Below the pieces are notes generated by a model that did no database searches, was not told the DNA's origin, and was given only the letters and a program-made list of their open reading frames with translations. A program made the translations under genes and the position numbers. A DNA stretch of 34,112 nt from Mycobacterium angelicum (GTDB lineage Bacteria; Actinomycetota; Actinomycetes; Mycobacteriales; Mycobacteriaceae): NCBI RefSeq assembly GCF_002086155.1, contig NZ_MVHE01000056.1, forward strand, positions 1-34,112, written 5' to 3'. Shown in pieces: positions 8,521 to 16,957 of this stretch; position 1 is the stretch's first letter; every line of letters begins with the position of its first letter.

Positions 8521-9930
8521 ATGAAACGGCTCAGCGGCTGGGACGCGGTACTGCTCTACAGCGAGACACCCAACGTGCATATGCACACCCTCAAAATCGC
8601 CGTCATCGAACTCGACCCGGACCGCCGCGAATTCGGCATCGACGCATTTCGCGAGGTGATCAGGGGCCGGCTGCACAAGCTCGAGCCGTTGGGCTATCAG
8701 CTGATCGACGTCCCGTTCAAGTTCCACCACCCGATGTGGCGCGAACACACCGTGGTCGACCTCGACTACCACATCCGGCCCTGGGAGGTGGCCGCGCCCG
8801 GCGGGCGGCGCGAACTCGACGAGGCGATCGGGCAGATTGCCAGCACCCCACTGGACCGCGAGCACCCGCTGTGGGAGATGTATTTCGTTGAGGGCCTTGC
8901 CAATAACCGGATCGCGGTGGTCGCCAAGATTCACCACGCCCTGGCCGACGGAGTCGCCTCGGCCAACCTGATGGCGCGCGGCATGGACCTGCTGCCCGGA
9001 CCCGAAAGCGGCGAATACACCGCCGACCCGGCGCCCACCAAACGGGAGTTGATGTCGGAGGCGTTCGTCGATCACCTACGCCACCTCGGGCGAATTCCGG
9101 GCACCCTGCGCTACACCGCGCAGGGTTTGGCACGGGTGCGGCGCAGTTCGCGCAAGCTCTCCCCGGAACTCACCCGGCCGTTCACCCCGCCGCCGACGTT
9201 CATGAACCACATGATCACCCCCGAGCGGATGTTCGCCACCGCCACTTTGGCGTTCGCCGACGTGAAGGCCACCGGTAAGAAGCTCGGCGTCACGATCAAC
9301 GACATGGTGCTGGCCATGTCCACCGGCGCGCTGCGCAAACTGCTGCTGCATTACGACGGGACGGCCGTGCCGCTGCTGGCCTCCGTCCCGGTCAGCTACG
9401 ACTTCTCGCCGCAGCGCATCTCGGGCAACCACTTCAGCGGCATGATGGTGGCGCTGCCGGCCGACCTCGACGATCCACTGGAACGGGTGCAGGCCGCTCA
9501 CGACAACGCGGTGTCGGCCAAGGAGAGTCATCACCTGATGGGCCCGGAGCTGGTCAGCCGCTGGGCGGCGTACTGGCCGCCGGCGAGCACCGAAGCCATG
9601 TTCCGCTGGTTGTCGGGTCGGGACGGCCAGAACAAGATCCTGAATCTGAACATCTCCAATGTTCCCGGTCCGCGTGAGCGTGGCCGGGTGGGTGGCGCGG
9701 TGGTCACCGAGATCTATTCGGTGGGGCCGCTGACCGCGGGCAGCGGGTTGAACATCACCGTGTGGAGCTATGTCGATCAGCTCAACATCTCGGTGCTCGC
9801 CGACGGCTCCACCGTCCAGGACCCGCATGAGGTGACCGAGGCCATGGTCGCCGACTTCGTCGAAATACGCAGGGCCGCAGGGATTTCCGAGGAATTGACG
9901 GTCATCGAGGACGCGATGGAGCCGGCCTGA
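8521..9930 (+). CDS. Wax ester synthase/diacylglycerol acyltransferase (Rv0221-like)
   Basis: 469 residues, the same length as Rv0221. The condensing active site HHALADG is at 138-144, the HHxxxDG motif of WS/DGAT enzymes. N-terminal LSGWDAVLLYSETP, PLDREHPLWEMYFVEGL, the GVTINDMVLAMSTGALR region and C-terminal NISNVPGP are all family features. It would transfer a fatty acyl group from acyl-CoA to diacylglycerol or an alcohol to make storage lipid. AGGGGG five bases before ATG fixes the start. It sits directly after lipC and before echA1, an arrangement conserved in M. tuberculosis that suggests joint use in acyl-ester turnover. Confidence 0.94.
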   Translation: MKRLSGWDAVLLYSETPNVHMHTLKIAVIELDPDRREFGIDAFREVIRGRLHKLEPLGYQLIDVPFKFHHPMWREHTVVDLDYHIRPWEVAAPGGRRELDEAIGQIASTPLDREHPLWEMYFVEGLANNRIAVVAKIHHALADGVASANLMARGMDLLPGPESGEYTADPAPTKRELMSEAFVDHLRHLGRIPGTLRYTAQGLARVRRSSRKLSPELTRPFTPPPTFMNHMITPERMFATATLAFADVKATGKKLGVTINDMVLAMSTGALRKLLLHYDGTAVPLLASVPVSYDFSPQRISGNHFSGMMVALPADLDDPLERVQAAHDNAVSAKESHHLMGPELVSRWAAYWPPASTEAMFRWLSGRDGQNKILNLNISNVPGPRERGRVGGAVVTEIYSVGPLTAGSGLNITVWSYVDQLNISVLADGSTVQDPHEVTEAMVADFVEIRRAAGISEELTVIEDAMEPA

Positions 9931-9954
9931 TTCGGGGTGGTTACCATCGGCTCT

Positions 9955-10731
9955 GTGAGCGATGAAGCTACCGAACCCGCAGTCCTTGTCGAACAGCGCG
10001 ACCGAATCCTGATCATTACGATCAACCGCCCGAAGGCCAAAAATGCGGTCAACGCGGAGGTCAGCCGTGGATTGGCCGAGGCGATGGATCGCCTCGACGA
10101 CGACGCCGGTCTCTCGGTGGCCATCCTGACCGGCGCGGGCGGGTCGTTCTGCGCGGGCATGGACCTCAAGGCCTTCGCGCGCGGCGAGAACGTCGTCGTC
10201 GAGGGCCGCGGCCTCGGCTTCACCGAACGCCCACCCGCCAAGCCGCTGATCGCGGCGGTCGAGGGCTTCTGCCTGGCCGGCGGCTGCGAGCTGGCGCTGG
10301 CTACCGACCTGATCGTGGCGGCGCGGGATTCGGCGTTCGGCATCCCCGAGGTCAAGCGCGGCCTGGTTGCCGGCGGGGGAGGGCTGCTGCGGCTGCCCGA
10401 GCGCATCCCGTATGCGATCGCCATGGAGTTGGCTCTGACCGGCGACAATCTGCCCGCCGACCGGGCGCGCGACCTGGGATTGGTCAACGTCCTGGCCGAG
10501 CCGGGCGGTGCGCTGGACGCGGCGATCGAGCTGGCCGAGAAGATCACCGCCAATGGGCCGCTCGCGGTGGCCGCCACCAAGCGGATCATCACCGAATCCC
10601 GCGGCTGGAGCCTCGACACCAGGTTCGCCGAGCAGATCAAGATCCTGGCCCCGATCTTCATGTCCAACGACGCCAAGGAAGGCGCCATCGCGTTCGCCGA
10701 GAAGCGCCCGCCCCGCTGGACGGGGACCTGA
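9955..10731 (+). CDS. echA1: Enoyl-CoA hydratase/isomerase EchA1
   Basis: 258 residues from the GTG at 9955. Crotonase features are present: NRPKAKNAVNAEVSRG, the oxyanion-hole FCAGMDLKAF, and both glutamates of the hydratase active site, in GGCELALATDL and FGIPEVKRGL. This suggests an active enoyl-CoA hydratase for fatty acid or sterol side-chain beta-oxidation. A GTG at 9937 would add six residues, but the protein starting MSDEATEP aligns better with what I recall of EchA1. The ribosome binding site is weak for either start. The gap to the acyltransferase is 24 bp, so they are likely in one operon. Confidence 0.92.
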   Translation: MSDEATEPAVLVEQRDRILIITINRPKAKNAVNAEVSRGLAEAMDRLDDDAGLSVAILTGAGGSFCAGMDLKAFARGENVVVEGRGLGFTERPPAKPLIAAVEGFCLAGGCELALATDLIVAARDSAFGIPEVKRGLVAGGGGLLRLPERIPYAIAMELALTGDNLPADRARDLGLVNVLAEPGGALDAAIELAEKITANGPLAVAATKRIITESRGWSLDTRFAEQIKILAPIFMSNDAKEGAIAFAEKRPPRWTGT

Positions 10732-10766
10732 TAGCTCGAGCGCGTCAATGCTCCCCCCGGCATGGG

Positions 10767-10790
10767 TTACACTATCGACAAGTTTTGTAA
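10767..10790. promoter_or_regulatory. Inverted repeats in the acyl-CoA ligase promoter region
   Basis: TTACA (10767-10771) and TGTAA (10786-10790) are inverted arms. Inside them ACAA-GTT-TTGT (10778-10788) is a second perfect inverted repeat. TACACT at 10768-10773 fits a TANNNT -10 element, which would put transcription start within or just after the palindrome, about 35 bases before the ATG. This is a candidate operator or promoter only; no regulator is identified. Confidence 0.35.
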
Positions 10791-10817
10791 AGGGCTGGGG
10801 GGCAGGAAAGACCGAGG

Positions 10818-12299
10818 ATGAGCATTTCGCTGCTGCTCGAGATGGCTGCGTCGGGTAACCCTGACCGGGCTGCTGTCGTCTCGGAAGACCTGCGGCTGAC
10901 CACAGCGCAGCTCAGCGATCTCGCCGACGGCGCCGCCGGAGTCATCGCGGCGTCGAATGCCCGGCACGTGGCGTACGTCGGCACCGGCGGGGCAATGTTG
11001 CCGCTGCTGCTCTTCGCCGCGGCCCGTGCCGGCGTGCCGTTCACCCCGATCAACTACCGGCTGTCCGCCGAGGGGATCGGGGCGCTGATCGAACGGCTGC
11101 CACAACCCCTGGTGGTCGCCGACGAGCGCTACCGGCCGATGCTGGCAGAGTCGCGCGGCGTCGACGAATTCCTCACTGCGGCAAAGAATTCCGAGCCGGC
11201 CAGCGAGTTCCTCGATCCCGATTCCGTCGCCGTCGTGTTGTTCACCTCCGGCACCACCTCGCAGCCCAAGGCCGTCGAACTCACCCATAACAACCTGACC
11301 AGCTATGTCACCGGGACGGTCGAATTCGATTCCGCCGCACCGACCGACGCCGCGCTGATCTGTGTGCCGCCGTATCACATCGCCGGGGTCGGCGCCGCGC
11401 TGTCGAACCTGTACGCGGGCCGAAAGATGGTGTATCTGCCCAACTTTGACGCCCACGAGTGGGTGCGGCTGGCCAATGCAGAGCAGGTCACCACCGCAAC
11501 GGTGGTGCCCACCATGCTGGACCGCATCGTCGGGGTGCTGCAGACGGGTGAACACAAGTTGCCACACCTGCGCAACCTGGCCTACGGCGGCTCGAAGGTT
11601 GGGCTGCCGCTGGTGCGCCGGGCGCTGGAATTGCTGCCGGACGTCGGCTTCGTCAACGCCTACGGTCTGACCGAAACCAGCTCGACGATCGCGGTGCTCA
11701 CACCCGATGATCACCGCACCGCGCAGGCCGCATCCAGCGCCGCCGTCGCCAAGCGATTGGCTTCGGTCGGGCAACCGGTGCCCGGCATCGAGCTGCAGAT
11801 CCGCGACGAAACCGGCACGGTGCTGGGGCCCGGCCACACCGGCGAGCTGTTCGTACGCGGCGAGCAGGTCTCCGGCCGCTACACCGGAATCGGTTCGGTG
11901 CTTGACGAAAACGGTTGGTTCCCAACCAAAGACATCGCGACCCTGGACGAAGACGGCTATCTGTTCATCGGCGGGCGCAGCGACGACACCATCATCCGCG
12001 GCGGTGAGAACATCGCGCCCGCCGAGCTGGAAGAGGTGCTGATCGAACACCCGCAGGTGCGCGACGTCGCCGTCGTCGGAGTCGAGGACGCGCAGTGGGG
12101 CCAGGCGATCGTCGCGGTGGTGGTGCCGGCCGCCGGCGCCGACCCCGACCCCGACGAGTTGCGCGAGCATGTCCGCAAGACATTGCGCGGGTCGCGGACC
12201 CCCGACCGAGTAGTGTTTCGCGACGAGCTGCCAACCACCGCAACCGGCAAGGTCCTTCGCCGGGAGATCATTCAAACGCTGGAAGGATTGCGTGCATGA
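10818..12299 (+). CDS. AMP-forming acyl-CoA synthetase/ligase (FadD-like)
   Basis: 493 residues, full length for an adenylate-forming enzyme. It carries the ATP/phosphate loop TSGTTSQPK at 143-151, the NAYGLTETSS motif near 276-285, the hinge region GWFPTKDIATLDEDGYLFIGGRSDD, GGENIAPAELEEVL, and the C-terminal catalytic lysine in TATGKVLRRE (Lys478). It should activate a carboxylic acid to an acyl-adenylate and then the CoA ester; chain length is not predictable. AGGAAAG eight bases before ATG supports the start. The stop overlaps the next gene's start (ATGA), implying coupled translation with the small downstream protein. It follows echA1 by 86 bp and has its own candidate promoter. Confidence 0.92.
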   Translation: MSISLLLEMAASGNPDRAAVVSEDLRLTTAQLSDLADGAAGVIAASNARHVAYVGTGGAMLPLLLFAAARAGVPFTPINYRLSAEGIGALIERLPQPLVVADERYRPMLAESRGVDEFLTAAKNSEPASEFLDPDSVAVVLFTSGTTSQPKAVELTHNNLTSYVTGTVEFDSAAPTDAALICVPPYHIAGVGAALSNLYAGRKMVYLPNFDAHEWVRLANAEQVTTATVVPTMLDRIVGVLQTGEHKLPHLRNLAYGGSKVGLPLVRRALELLPDVGFVNAYGLTETSSTIAVLTPDDHRTAQAASSAAVAKRLASVGQPVPGIELQIRDETGTVLGPGHTGELFVRGEQVSGRYTGIGSVLDENGWFPTKDIATLDEDGYLFIGGRSDDTIIRGGENIAPAELEEVLIEHPQVRDVAVVGVEDAQWGQAIVAVVVPAAGADPDPDELREHVRKTLRGSRTPDRVVFRDELPTTATGKVLRREIIQTLEGLRA

Positions 12300-12592
12300 T
12301 CAAGAACGGAACCCGGCTGGCCAGCCAGGTCTGTGACACCCAAGTCATCGTGGTGCGAACCGCCGAGAGCCTCGACGACCTGCGTTGCGGCGGCGCCCCG
12401 ATGGTGCCGATGGGCGCCGACCGGTCGGGCGAGCTCGATCCGGCGTTCGCCGACGGCAGCGTGATGGGCAAGCGCTACGTCGACGAGACCGGTGCCGAGG
12501 TGCTGGTCACCAAGCCAGGTGCCGGCAGCCTCAGCGTCGGTGCGACCAGGCTGGAGCTCAAAGAGGTCAAGCCGCTGCCGGCCAGCGACTGA
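12296..12592 (+). CDS. Small protein with two degenerate desulforedoxin-like repeats
   Basis: 98 residues, starting inside the ligase stop codon (ATGA). Residues 5-38 read like a desulforedoxin domain: a CxxC-like SQVC (Cys13) followed by QVIVV and ending in RCGGAPM (Cys31), where the family has CCGxPM. Residues 58-90 repeat the pattern (GKRYVDETGAEVLVTK, GAGSLSVGATRLELKE) without any cysteine. One iron/zinc ligand of each pair is therefore lost in the first copy and all four in the second, so metal binding is unlikely. The two remaining cysteines could form a disulfide. Overlap with the acyl ligase suggests an adaptor or carrier-like partner. The fold assignment is my own pattern match and the function is unknown. 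The gene ends 5 bp from a convergent PE_PGRS gene. Confidence 0.82.
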   Translation: MIKNGTRLASQVCDTQVIVVRTAESLDDLRCGGAPMVPMGADRSGELDPAFADGSVMGKRYVDETGAEVLVTKPGAGSLSVGATRLELKEVKPLPASD

Positions 12593-12597
12593 GACGG

Positions 12598-14031
12598 CTA
12601 GGGCCCGGCGTGCCCGTTCAATCCGGGAATGCCAAGCAGTAACCCGCCGTTGCCGCCCTGTCCGATAGTGGCTCCGGCCCCGGCGCTGTTACCGCCGGCG
12701 CCGCCGTTGCCGATGTATTGGGCACTTCCGCCGTCGCCGCCATTGGCTTTGTTCAGGCTGGCCCCGCCGTTGCCGCCGTGTCCGCCGTTGCCGATCAGGG
12801 CGCCGTTGCCGCCGTGTCCGCCCTGGCCGCCGTTGAATGCGGCGGCCGTACTCTGGCCCCCGTTGCCGGCGTCGCCGCCGTTGCCGAACAGTCCGATGGC
12901 GTTACCCCCGTTGCCGCCGGCGCCGGCAAAACCTACCAGCGTCTGCCCCCCGTCGCCGCCGCGCCCGCCGTCACCGAACAACATGCCGCCCAGGCCCCCG
13001 TCACCGCCGCGCGCAGCGAACCCGCCGATGCCGCCGGCGCCGCCGTTGCCGATCAGACCGGCATTCCCGCCGTGGCCGGATTTTCCGCCGAAGCCGGCGC
13101 CGCCGTCGCCGCCATTGCCGCTGAATAGGCCGCCGGTCCCGCCGTCGCCGCCGACACCGGGGAAGGAGCCTGAGGCGCCGGCGGCGCCACCGGCGCCGCC
13201 GTTGCCGTTCAGCGCGCCACCGTGCCCGCCGTGACCGCCGGAACCGGCGCCACCGATCAAGCCGCCCGGGGCTATACCGCCGGCACCACCGACGCCGCCG
13301 GTGCCGAACAACCCGATGGCGTCACCGCCCGCGCCCCCGGCGCCGGCCCCACCGACGGTGGCGCCGTTGTAGGCGCCACCCGCGCCGCCGGCGCCACCGT
13401 TGCCCCACAACACCCCCCCGGCGCCACCGGCGCCGCCCTTGCCGGCCGCTTTCGAGTCGGTGGTGCTCATGCCGCCGGCCCCGCCGGCGCCGCCATGTCC
13501 GAACAGCCCGGCGGCCCCGCCGTTACCGCCGGGGCCGCCGCCTTGGGTTGCCGTCGACGGCGTGCCGGATCCGCCGTTGCCGCCGTCGCCCCACAGCAGG
13601 CCCCCGGCTCCGCCGTTCTTCCCGCTGCCGGGCAATGCGTCGCTGCCGTTGCCGATCAACGGACGTTGCAACGCCGCCTCGAAGGGCGCGTTGATCGCGT
13701 TGAGTAGATTCTGCTGAAATATCTGCCACGGGTTCGCCGTGGCCGCGGCGTTGACCGCTTCGGCACCGGCATAGGCGGCGGTGCCGGCCTGCAGGGCCTG
13801 CACGAACTGCCGATGGAAGGCCGTCGCCTGGGCGCTGAGGGCCTGATAGTTGAGGGCATGTGCGCCGAACACCGCCGCCGCGGCGGCCGACACCTCGTCG
13901 GCACCGGCGGCCAGCACGTTAGTGGTCGGGAACACCGCGGCCGTATTGGCCGCGCTGAGCGTCGAGCCGATATTCGCCAAATCCGTTGCGGCGGCTGAGA
14001 TTACATCTGGTAATGCGAATACGTATGACAT
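12598..14031 (-). CDS. PE_PGRS family protein
   Basis: 477 residues. The PE domain starts MSYVFALPDVISAAATDLAN and runs to about residue 95. A linker follows (FQQNLLNAINAPFEAALQ) ending in RPLIGNG, and then a PGRS domain of GGAGG, GNGGAGG and LFGNGG units ends in LLGIPGLNGHAGP, a normal PE_PGRS terminus. GGAGG eight bases before the ATG fixes the start at 14031; the longer open frame of 11 extra codons is not needed. Asn/Ala-rich segments such as LNKANGGDGGSAQYIGNGG are scattered in the repeats. It is probably exported through ESX-5 to the cell surface. The gene converges with the acyl-ligase partner gene and lies 187 bp from the next PE_PGRS gene. Confidence 0.95.
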   Translation of the reverse strand: MSYVFALPDVISAAATDLANIGSTLSAANTAAVFPTTNVLAAGADEVSAAAAAVFGAHALNYQALSAQATAFHRQFVQALQAGTAAYAGAEAVNAAATANPWQIFQQNLLNAINAPFEAALQRPLIGNGSDALPGSGKNGGAGGLLWGDGGNGGSGTPSTATQGGGPGGNGGAAGLFGHGGAGGAGGMSTTDSKAAGKGGAGGAGGVLWGNGGAGGAGGAYNGATVGGAGAGGAGGDAIGLFGTGGVGGAGGIAPGGLIGGAGSGGHGGHGGALNGNGGAGGAAGASGSFPGVGGDGGTGGLFSGNGGDGGAGFGGKSGHGGNAGLIGNGGAGGIGGFAARGGDGGLGGMLFGDGGRGGDGGQTLVGFAGAGGNGGNAIGLFGNGGDAGNGGQSTAAAFNGGQGGHGGNGALIGNGGHGGNGGASLNKANGGDGGSAQYIGNGGAGGNSAGAGATIGQGGNGGLLLGIPGLNGHAGP

Positions 14032-14218
14032 TGTGCGCCTCCGACTTGCCACCTTACAAGCCAATACCTACGCATTTCACCGGAAACGCACATAAACCCA
14101 TCCCCTGGGTTACGGCCACGGTCGACCGTCGGTGCCGGGAGCCACCGGCTGATCCGAATTCGAGTTGATCGTCGAGCGCGCCGTGCTGCTGGGTGCGCGG
14201 GCCGGTAGGCGCGCCGGG

Positions 14219-16813
14219 TTAGGGCTGGCCGCTGAGGCCGTCGTCGCCCAGGAGGGTGCCGCCCGTTCCGCCGACGCCGGGAACGCCGGGAGTGCCGGCG
14301 GTGCCGCCGTTTCCGCCGTTCCCGCCGTCGCCGATCAGGACGGCAGCACCGCCCTTTCCGCCGTCGCCGGCTTTCGCGCCGACGCCCCCGGCGCCGGCGT
14401 TTCCGCCGTTGCCCAGCAGCATTCCGGCTTTTCCGCCGTTGCCGCCGTCGCCGCTCCGGGCGAAGCCGCCCGAGAGGCTGTCGCCGCCGGCCCCGCCGCT
14501 GCCGCCGTCGCCGAACACTCCGCCGGTACCGCCGGCCCCGCCATGGCCCGAGGCGAAAAGCGGAGCGGTGGTCAGGCTGACACCGCCGCTGCCGCCGCTG
14601 CCGCCGGTGCCGAACAGGCCGGCGGCATTGCCACCGGCCCCACCAGCGCCGCCGTTGTTGATTGCGCCGTAGCCACCGGTGCCGCCCATGCCTCCGTTGC
14701 CGAACAGCATGCCGGCATTGCCACCGGCCCCGCCGGCCGCGCCTATGTTGCCCGATCCGCCGGTTCCGCCGTTGCCGCCGGCTCCGAAGAATTGGCCGCC
14801 GTTGCCGCCGTTACCGCCGACTCCCGGCGCGACGATTCCGACCCCGCCGACGCCACCGTTGCCGCCTGCGCCGAACTGCCCGCCGCTCCCGCCGGCGCCG
14901 CCGGCACCACCGGTCGACCCCCCGTTCAATGCCCAGCCGCCGGCTCCGCCGTCGCCGCCGCCGCCGAACAACCCGCCGGCGCCACCCTTCCCGCCGGCGC
15001 CGCCGGTCTGGTTGATGCCGGTGGTATGTCCGCCGCTGCCCCCGGTTCCGCCATTGCCGGCCAGCGATCCACCGGCACCGCCGGTGCCGCCGCTGCCCCC
15101 GACGCTGGTTGCGGTCGCGGTCCCGCCACTGCCACCGGCGCCGCCGGTGCCCCACATGCCGGCCGCGCCGCCGTTGCCGCCGTTGTGACCGGCACTGCCG
15201 CTACCGCCGGCACCGCCATCGCCGAGCAGCCAGCCACCTGGTGTGCCGGCCGCTGCGGTGCCGGCGGGCTGGGGCGTGCCGTTGCCGATCAGCGGTCTTC
15301 CGGTCAGGTCTTGCACTGGGGCGTTGATGGCTTGCAGCGTGTTTTGTTGCAACGTGTGCCAGGTCGAGGTGCTGGCCGGGGCGTTGAATCCGTCCAGGCC
15401 GATCACTGCGCCTGCGGTACCGCCGACGCCGGCCTTGCCGGTCGCGGCACCGAGGCCGCCGATGCCGGCATTGCCGCCGTTGCCGATCAGCACACCGTTG
15501 CCGCCGCTACCGCCCACGCCACCGGCGCCACTGGCGCCGCCACCGTGGCCGCCTTCACCGCCGGCCCCGCCGTTGCCCAGGATCAGCCCGCCTTGGCCGC
15601 CGTGGCCGCCGACGCCGCCGGTGCCAGCGACGCTGTTTCCTCCAGCACCGCCGATACCTCCATTGCCGAACAGACCCGCGTAGCCACCGGTCCCACCGGC
15701 GCCGCCGACGGCGCCGCCAAACCCGCCGGTGCCGCCGCTTCCACCGGCGCCGCCGTTGCCATACAACGCACCGGCTTTGCCGCCCGCGCCGCCGAGGCCG
15801 CCGACCCCGGGCGCGCCGTTGTTGCCCCCGGTCCCGCCGCTGCCGCCGTTACCGCCGACGAGCCCGCCGTCGCCGCCGGCGCCGCCGGCGCCCCCGTCGG
15901 CCAGACCGAACCCGCCGTAGCCGCCGGCACCGCCGTTGCCGCACAAGCCACCGGCACCGCCGGCCCCGCCGTTCCCGCCGATCCCGCCGACCAGGTGGTT
16001 CCCGTCGCCGCCGGCGCCGCCAGCTCCGCCGCCGGCCCCCACCAGCCCGCTAAGGAATCCACCGGCCCCGCCGGTTCCGCCCGCGCCACCGTGCGACTGG
16101 CCAAAGCCGCCAACGCCGCCGGCACCTCCGGCGCCGAACATGCCGCCAGCGCCGCCGACTCCGCCGGCTCCGCCGACGCTAGTGCCGTTCGGGCTGAGGC
16201 CGCCGTTGCCCCCGGCGCCGCCGGCGCCCGTCAGCCATCCGCCCGCGCCGCCATTGCCGCCCGCCCCGGCGGTGGCTCCGGAGACCGTTATGTTGCCGCC
16301 GGCTCCGCCCGCCCCGCCGGTGCCGATCAGCCCCGCAGCACCGCCATTGCCGCCTTTGAGGCCGGTCGCGCCCGATCCGCCGGCGCCACCGTTGCCGATC
16401 AGCCAGCCCCCGGCTGCGCCGTCCAGCCCGCTGCCGGGTGCCGCGCTGGCGCCGTTGCCGATCAACGGGCGTCCGGTGAGCAGCTGCGACGGCGCGTTGA
16501 TGGCCGCCAGCAGTTGGGTTAGGGGAGAGGCATTGGCCGCCTCGGCGGTGGCGTAAGCGTTGGCCCCCGCGGATATGGCGCTGAGCAGTTGCTGGTGAAA
16601 GGTGACCGCCTGGATGCTCAGCCCCTGATAGAGCTGCGCGTGCTGAGAGAACAACGCGGCGATCACCGCCGACACCTCGTCTTGGGCCGCAGCCGCAATC
16701 ACGGTCGTGGGCAGCGCGGCGGCGGTGTTGGCGGCCACCAGCGCGGTGGCGATCCGGGACAGATCGGTGGCCGCCGTTTCCAGCGCTTCAGGTATCGCGA
16801 TCACAAACGACAT
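14219..16813 (-). CDS. PE_PGRS family protein with a second linker motif inside the PGRS domain
   Basis: 864 residues. The PE domain is MSFVIAIPEALETAATDLSR to about residue 95, then SPLTQLLAAINAPSQLLTGRP with GRPLIGNG at 114-121, then Gly-Ala-rich PGRS repeats. Around residues 482-512 the linker reappears (TLQQNTLQAINAPVQDLTG, GRPLIGNG at 505-512) and starts a second PGRS block that ends in LLGDDGLSGQP. The protein thus has PE-linker-PGRS-linker-PGRS order, probably from fusion or duplication. GGGGA six bases before the ATG supports the start. The opposite strand carries a 785-codon open frame that is only a composition shadow. Expected at the surface via ESX-5; function unknown. Confidence 0.95.
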   Translation of the reverse strand: MSFVIAIPEALETAATDLSRIATALVAANTAAALPTTVIAAAAQDEVSAVIAALFSQHAQLYQGLSIQAVTFHQQLLSAISAGANAYATAEAANASPLTQLLAAINAPSQLLTGRPLIGNGASAAPGSGLDGAAGGWLIGNGGAGGSGATGLKGGNGGAAGLIGTGGAGGAGGNITVSGATAGAGGNGGAGGWLTGAGGAGGNGGLSPNGTSVGGAGGVGGAGGMFGAGGAGGVGGFGQSHGGAGGTGGAGGFLSGLVGAGGGAGGAGGDGNHLVGGIGGNGGAGGAGGLCGNGGAGGYGGFGLADGGAGGAGGDGGLVGGNGGSGGTGGNNGAPGVGGLGGAGGKAGALYGNGGAGGSGGTGGFGGAVGGAGGTGGYAGLFGNGGIGGAGGNSVAGTGGVGGHGGQGGLILGNGGAGGEGGHGGGASGAGGVGGSGGNGVLIGNGGNAGIGGLGAATGKAGVGGTAGAVIGLDGFNAPASTSTWHTLQQNTLQAINAPVQDLTGRPLIGNGTPQPAGTAAAGTPGGWLLGDGGAGGSGSAGHNGGNGGAAGMWGTGGAGGSGGTATATSVGGSGGTGGAGGSLAGNGGTGGSGGHTTGINQTGGAGGKGGAGGLFGGGGDGGAGGWALNGGSTGGAGGAGGSGGQFGAGGNGGVGGVGIVAPGVGGNGGNGGQFFGAGGNGGTGGSGNIGAAGGAGGNAGMLFGNGGMGGTGGYGAINNGGAGGAGGNAAGLFGTGGSGGSGGVSLTTAPLFASGHGGAGGTGGVFGDGGSGGAGGDSLSGGFARSGDGGNGGKAGMLLGNGGNAGAGGVGAKAGDGGKGGAAVLIGDGGNGGNGGTAGTPGVPGVGGTGGTLLGDDGLSGQP

Positions 16814-16868
16814 GGCAATCCCCAGACGTAGCTCGACCCGTTCTCGCCGGCATCAACCTTAGGCGTCG

Positions 16869-16920
16869 AACGTGCAGTCGCTGCGAAAAATCGCCCCATT
16901 TTTCGCAGTGGGTGCACGTT
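16869..16920. other. Long two-tier palindrome between tetR and PE_PGRS
   Basis: An inner stem CTGCGAAAAAT/ATTTTTCGCAG (16881-16891 with 16898-16908, 11 perfect pairs, loop CGCCCC) is enclosed by an outer stem AACGTGCA/TGCACGTT (16869-16876 with 16913-16920, 8 perfect pairs). The two are separated by a 4/4 internal loop. It lies 38 bp after the tetR stop and 56 bp before the PE_PGRS start, both on the minus strand. It could end tetR transcription (no clear U-tract), act as an operator for the PE_PGRS gene, or be one copy of a dispersed repeat. Confidence 0.75.
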
Positions 16921-16957
16921 GGGCGAGGCGGTTACCCGACGGCCATGCCACCGCCTC

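Noticed and set aside
14118..14129. 12-bp palindrome ACGGTCGACCGT between the two PE_PGRS genes
   Set aside because: Perfect but short and GC-rich, with no link to a promoter or regulator; chance occurrence is plausible.
14165..16522. 785-codon Ala-rich open frame on the plus strand
   Set aside because: It is antisense to the PE_PGRS gene. The GGC/GCC repeat composition keeps all frames open, and the product has no domain and no start context.
12598..16813. CRISPR-like or satellite array because of dense short repeats
   Set aside because: The repeats are in frame, of variable length, encode Gly-Gly-X units and lack uniform spacers; they are PGRS coding sequence.
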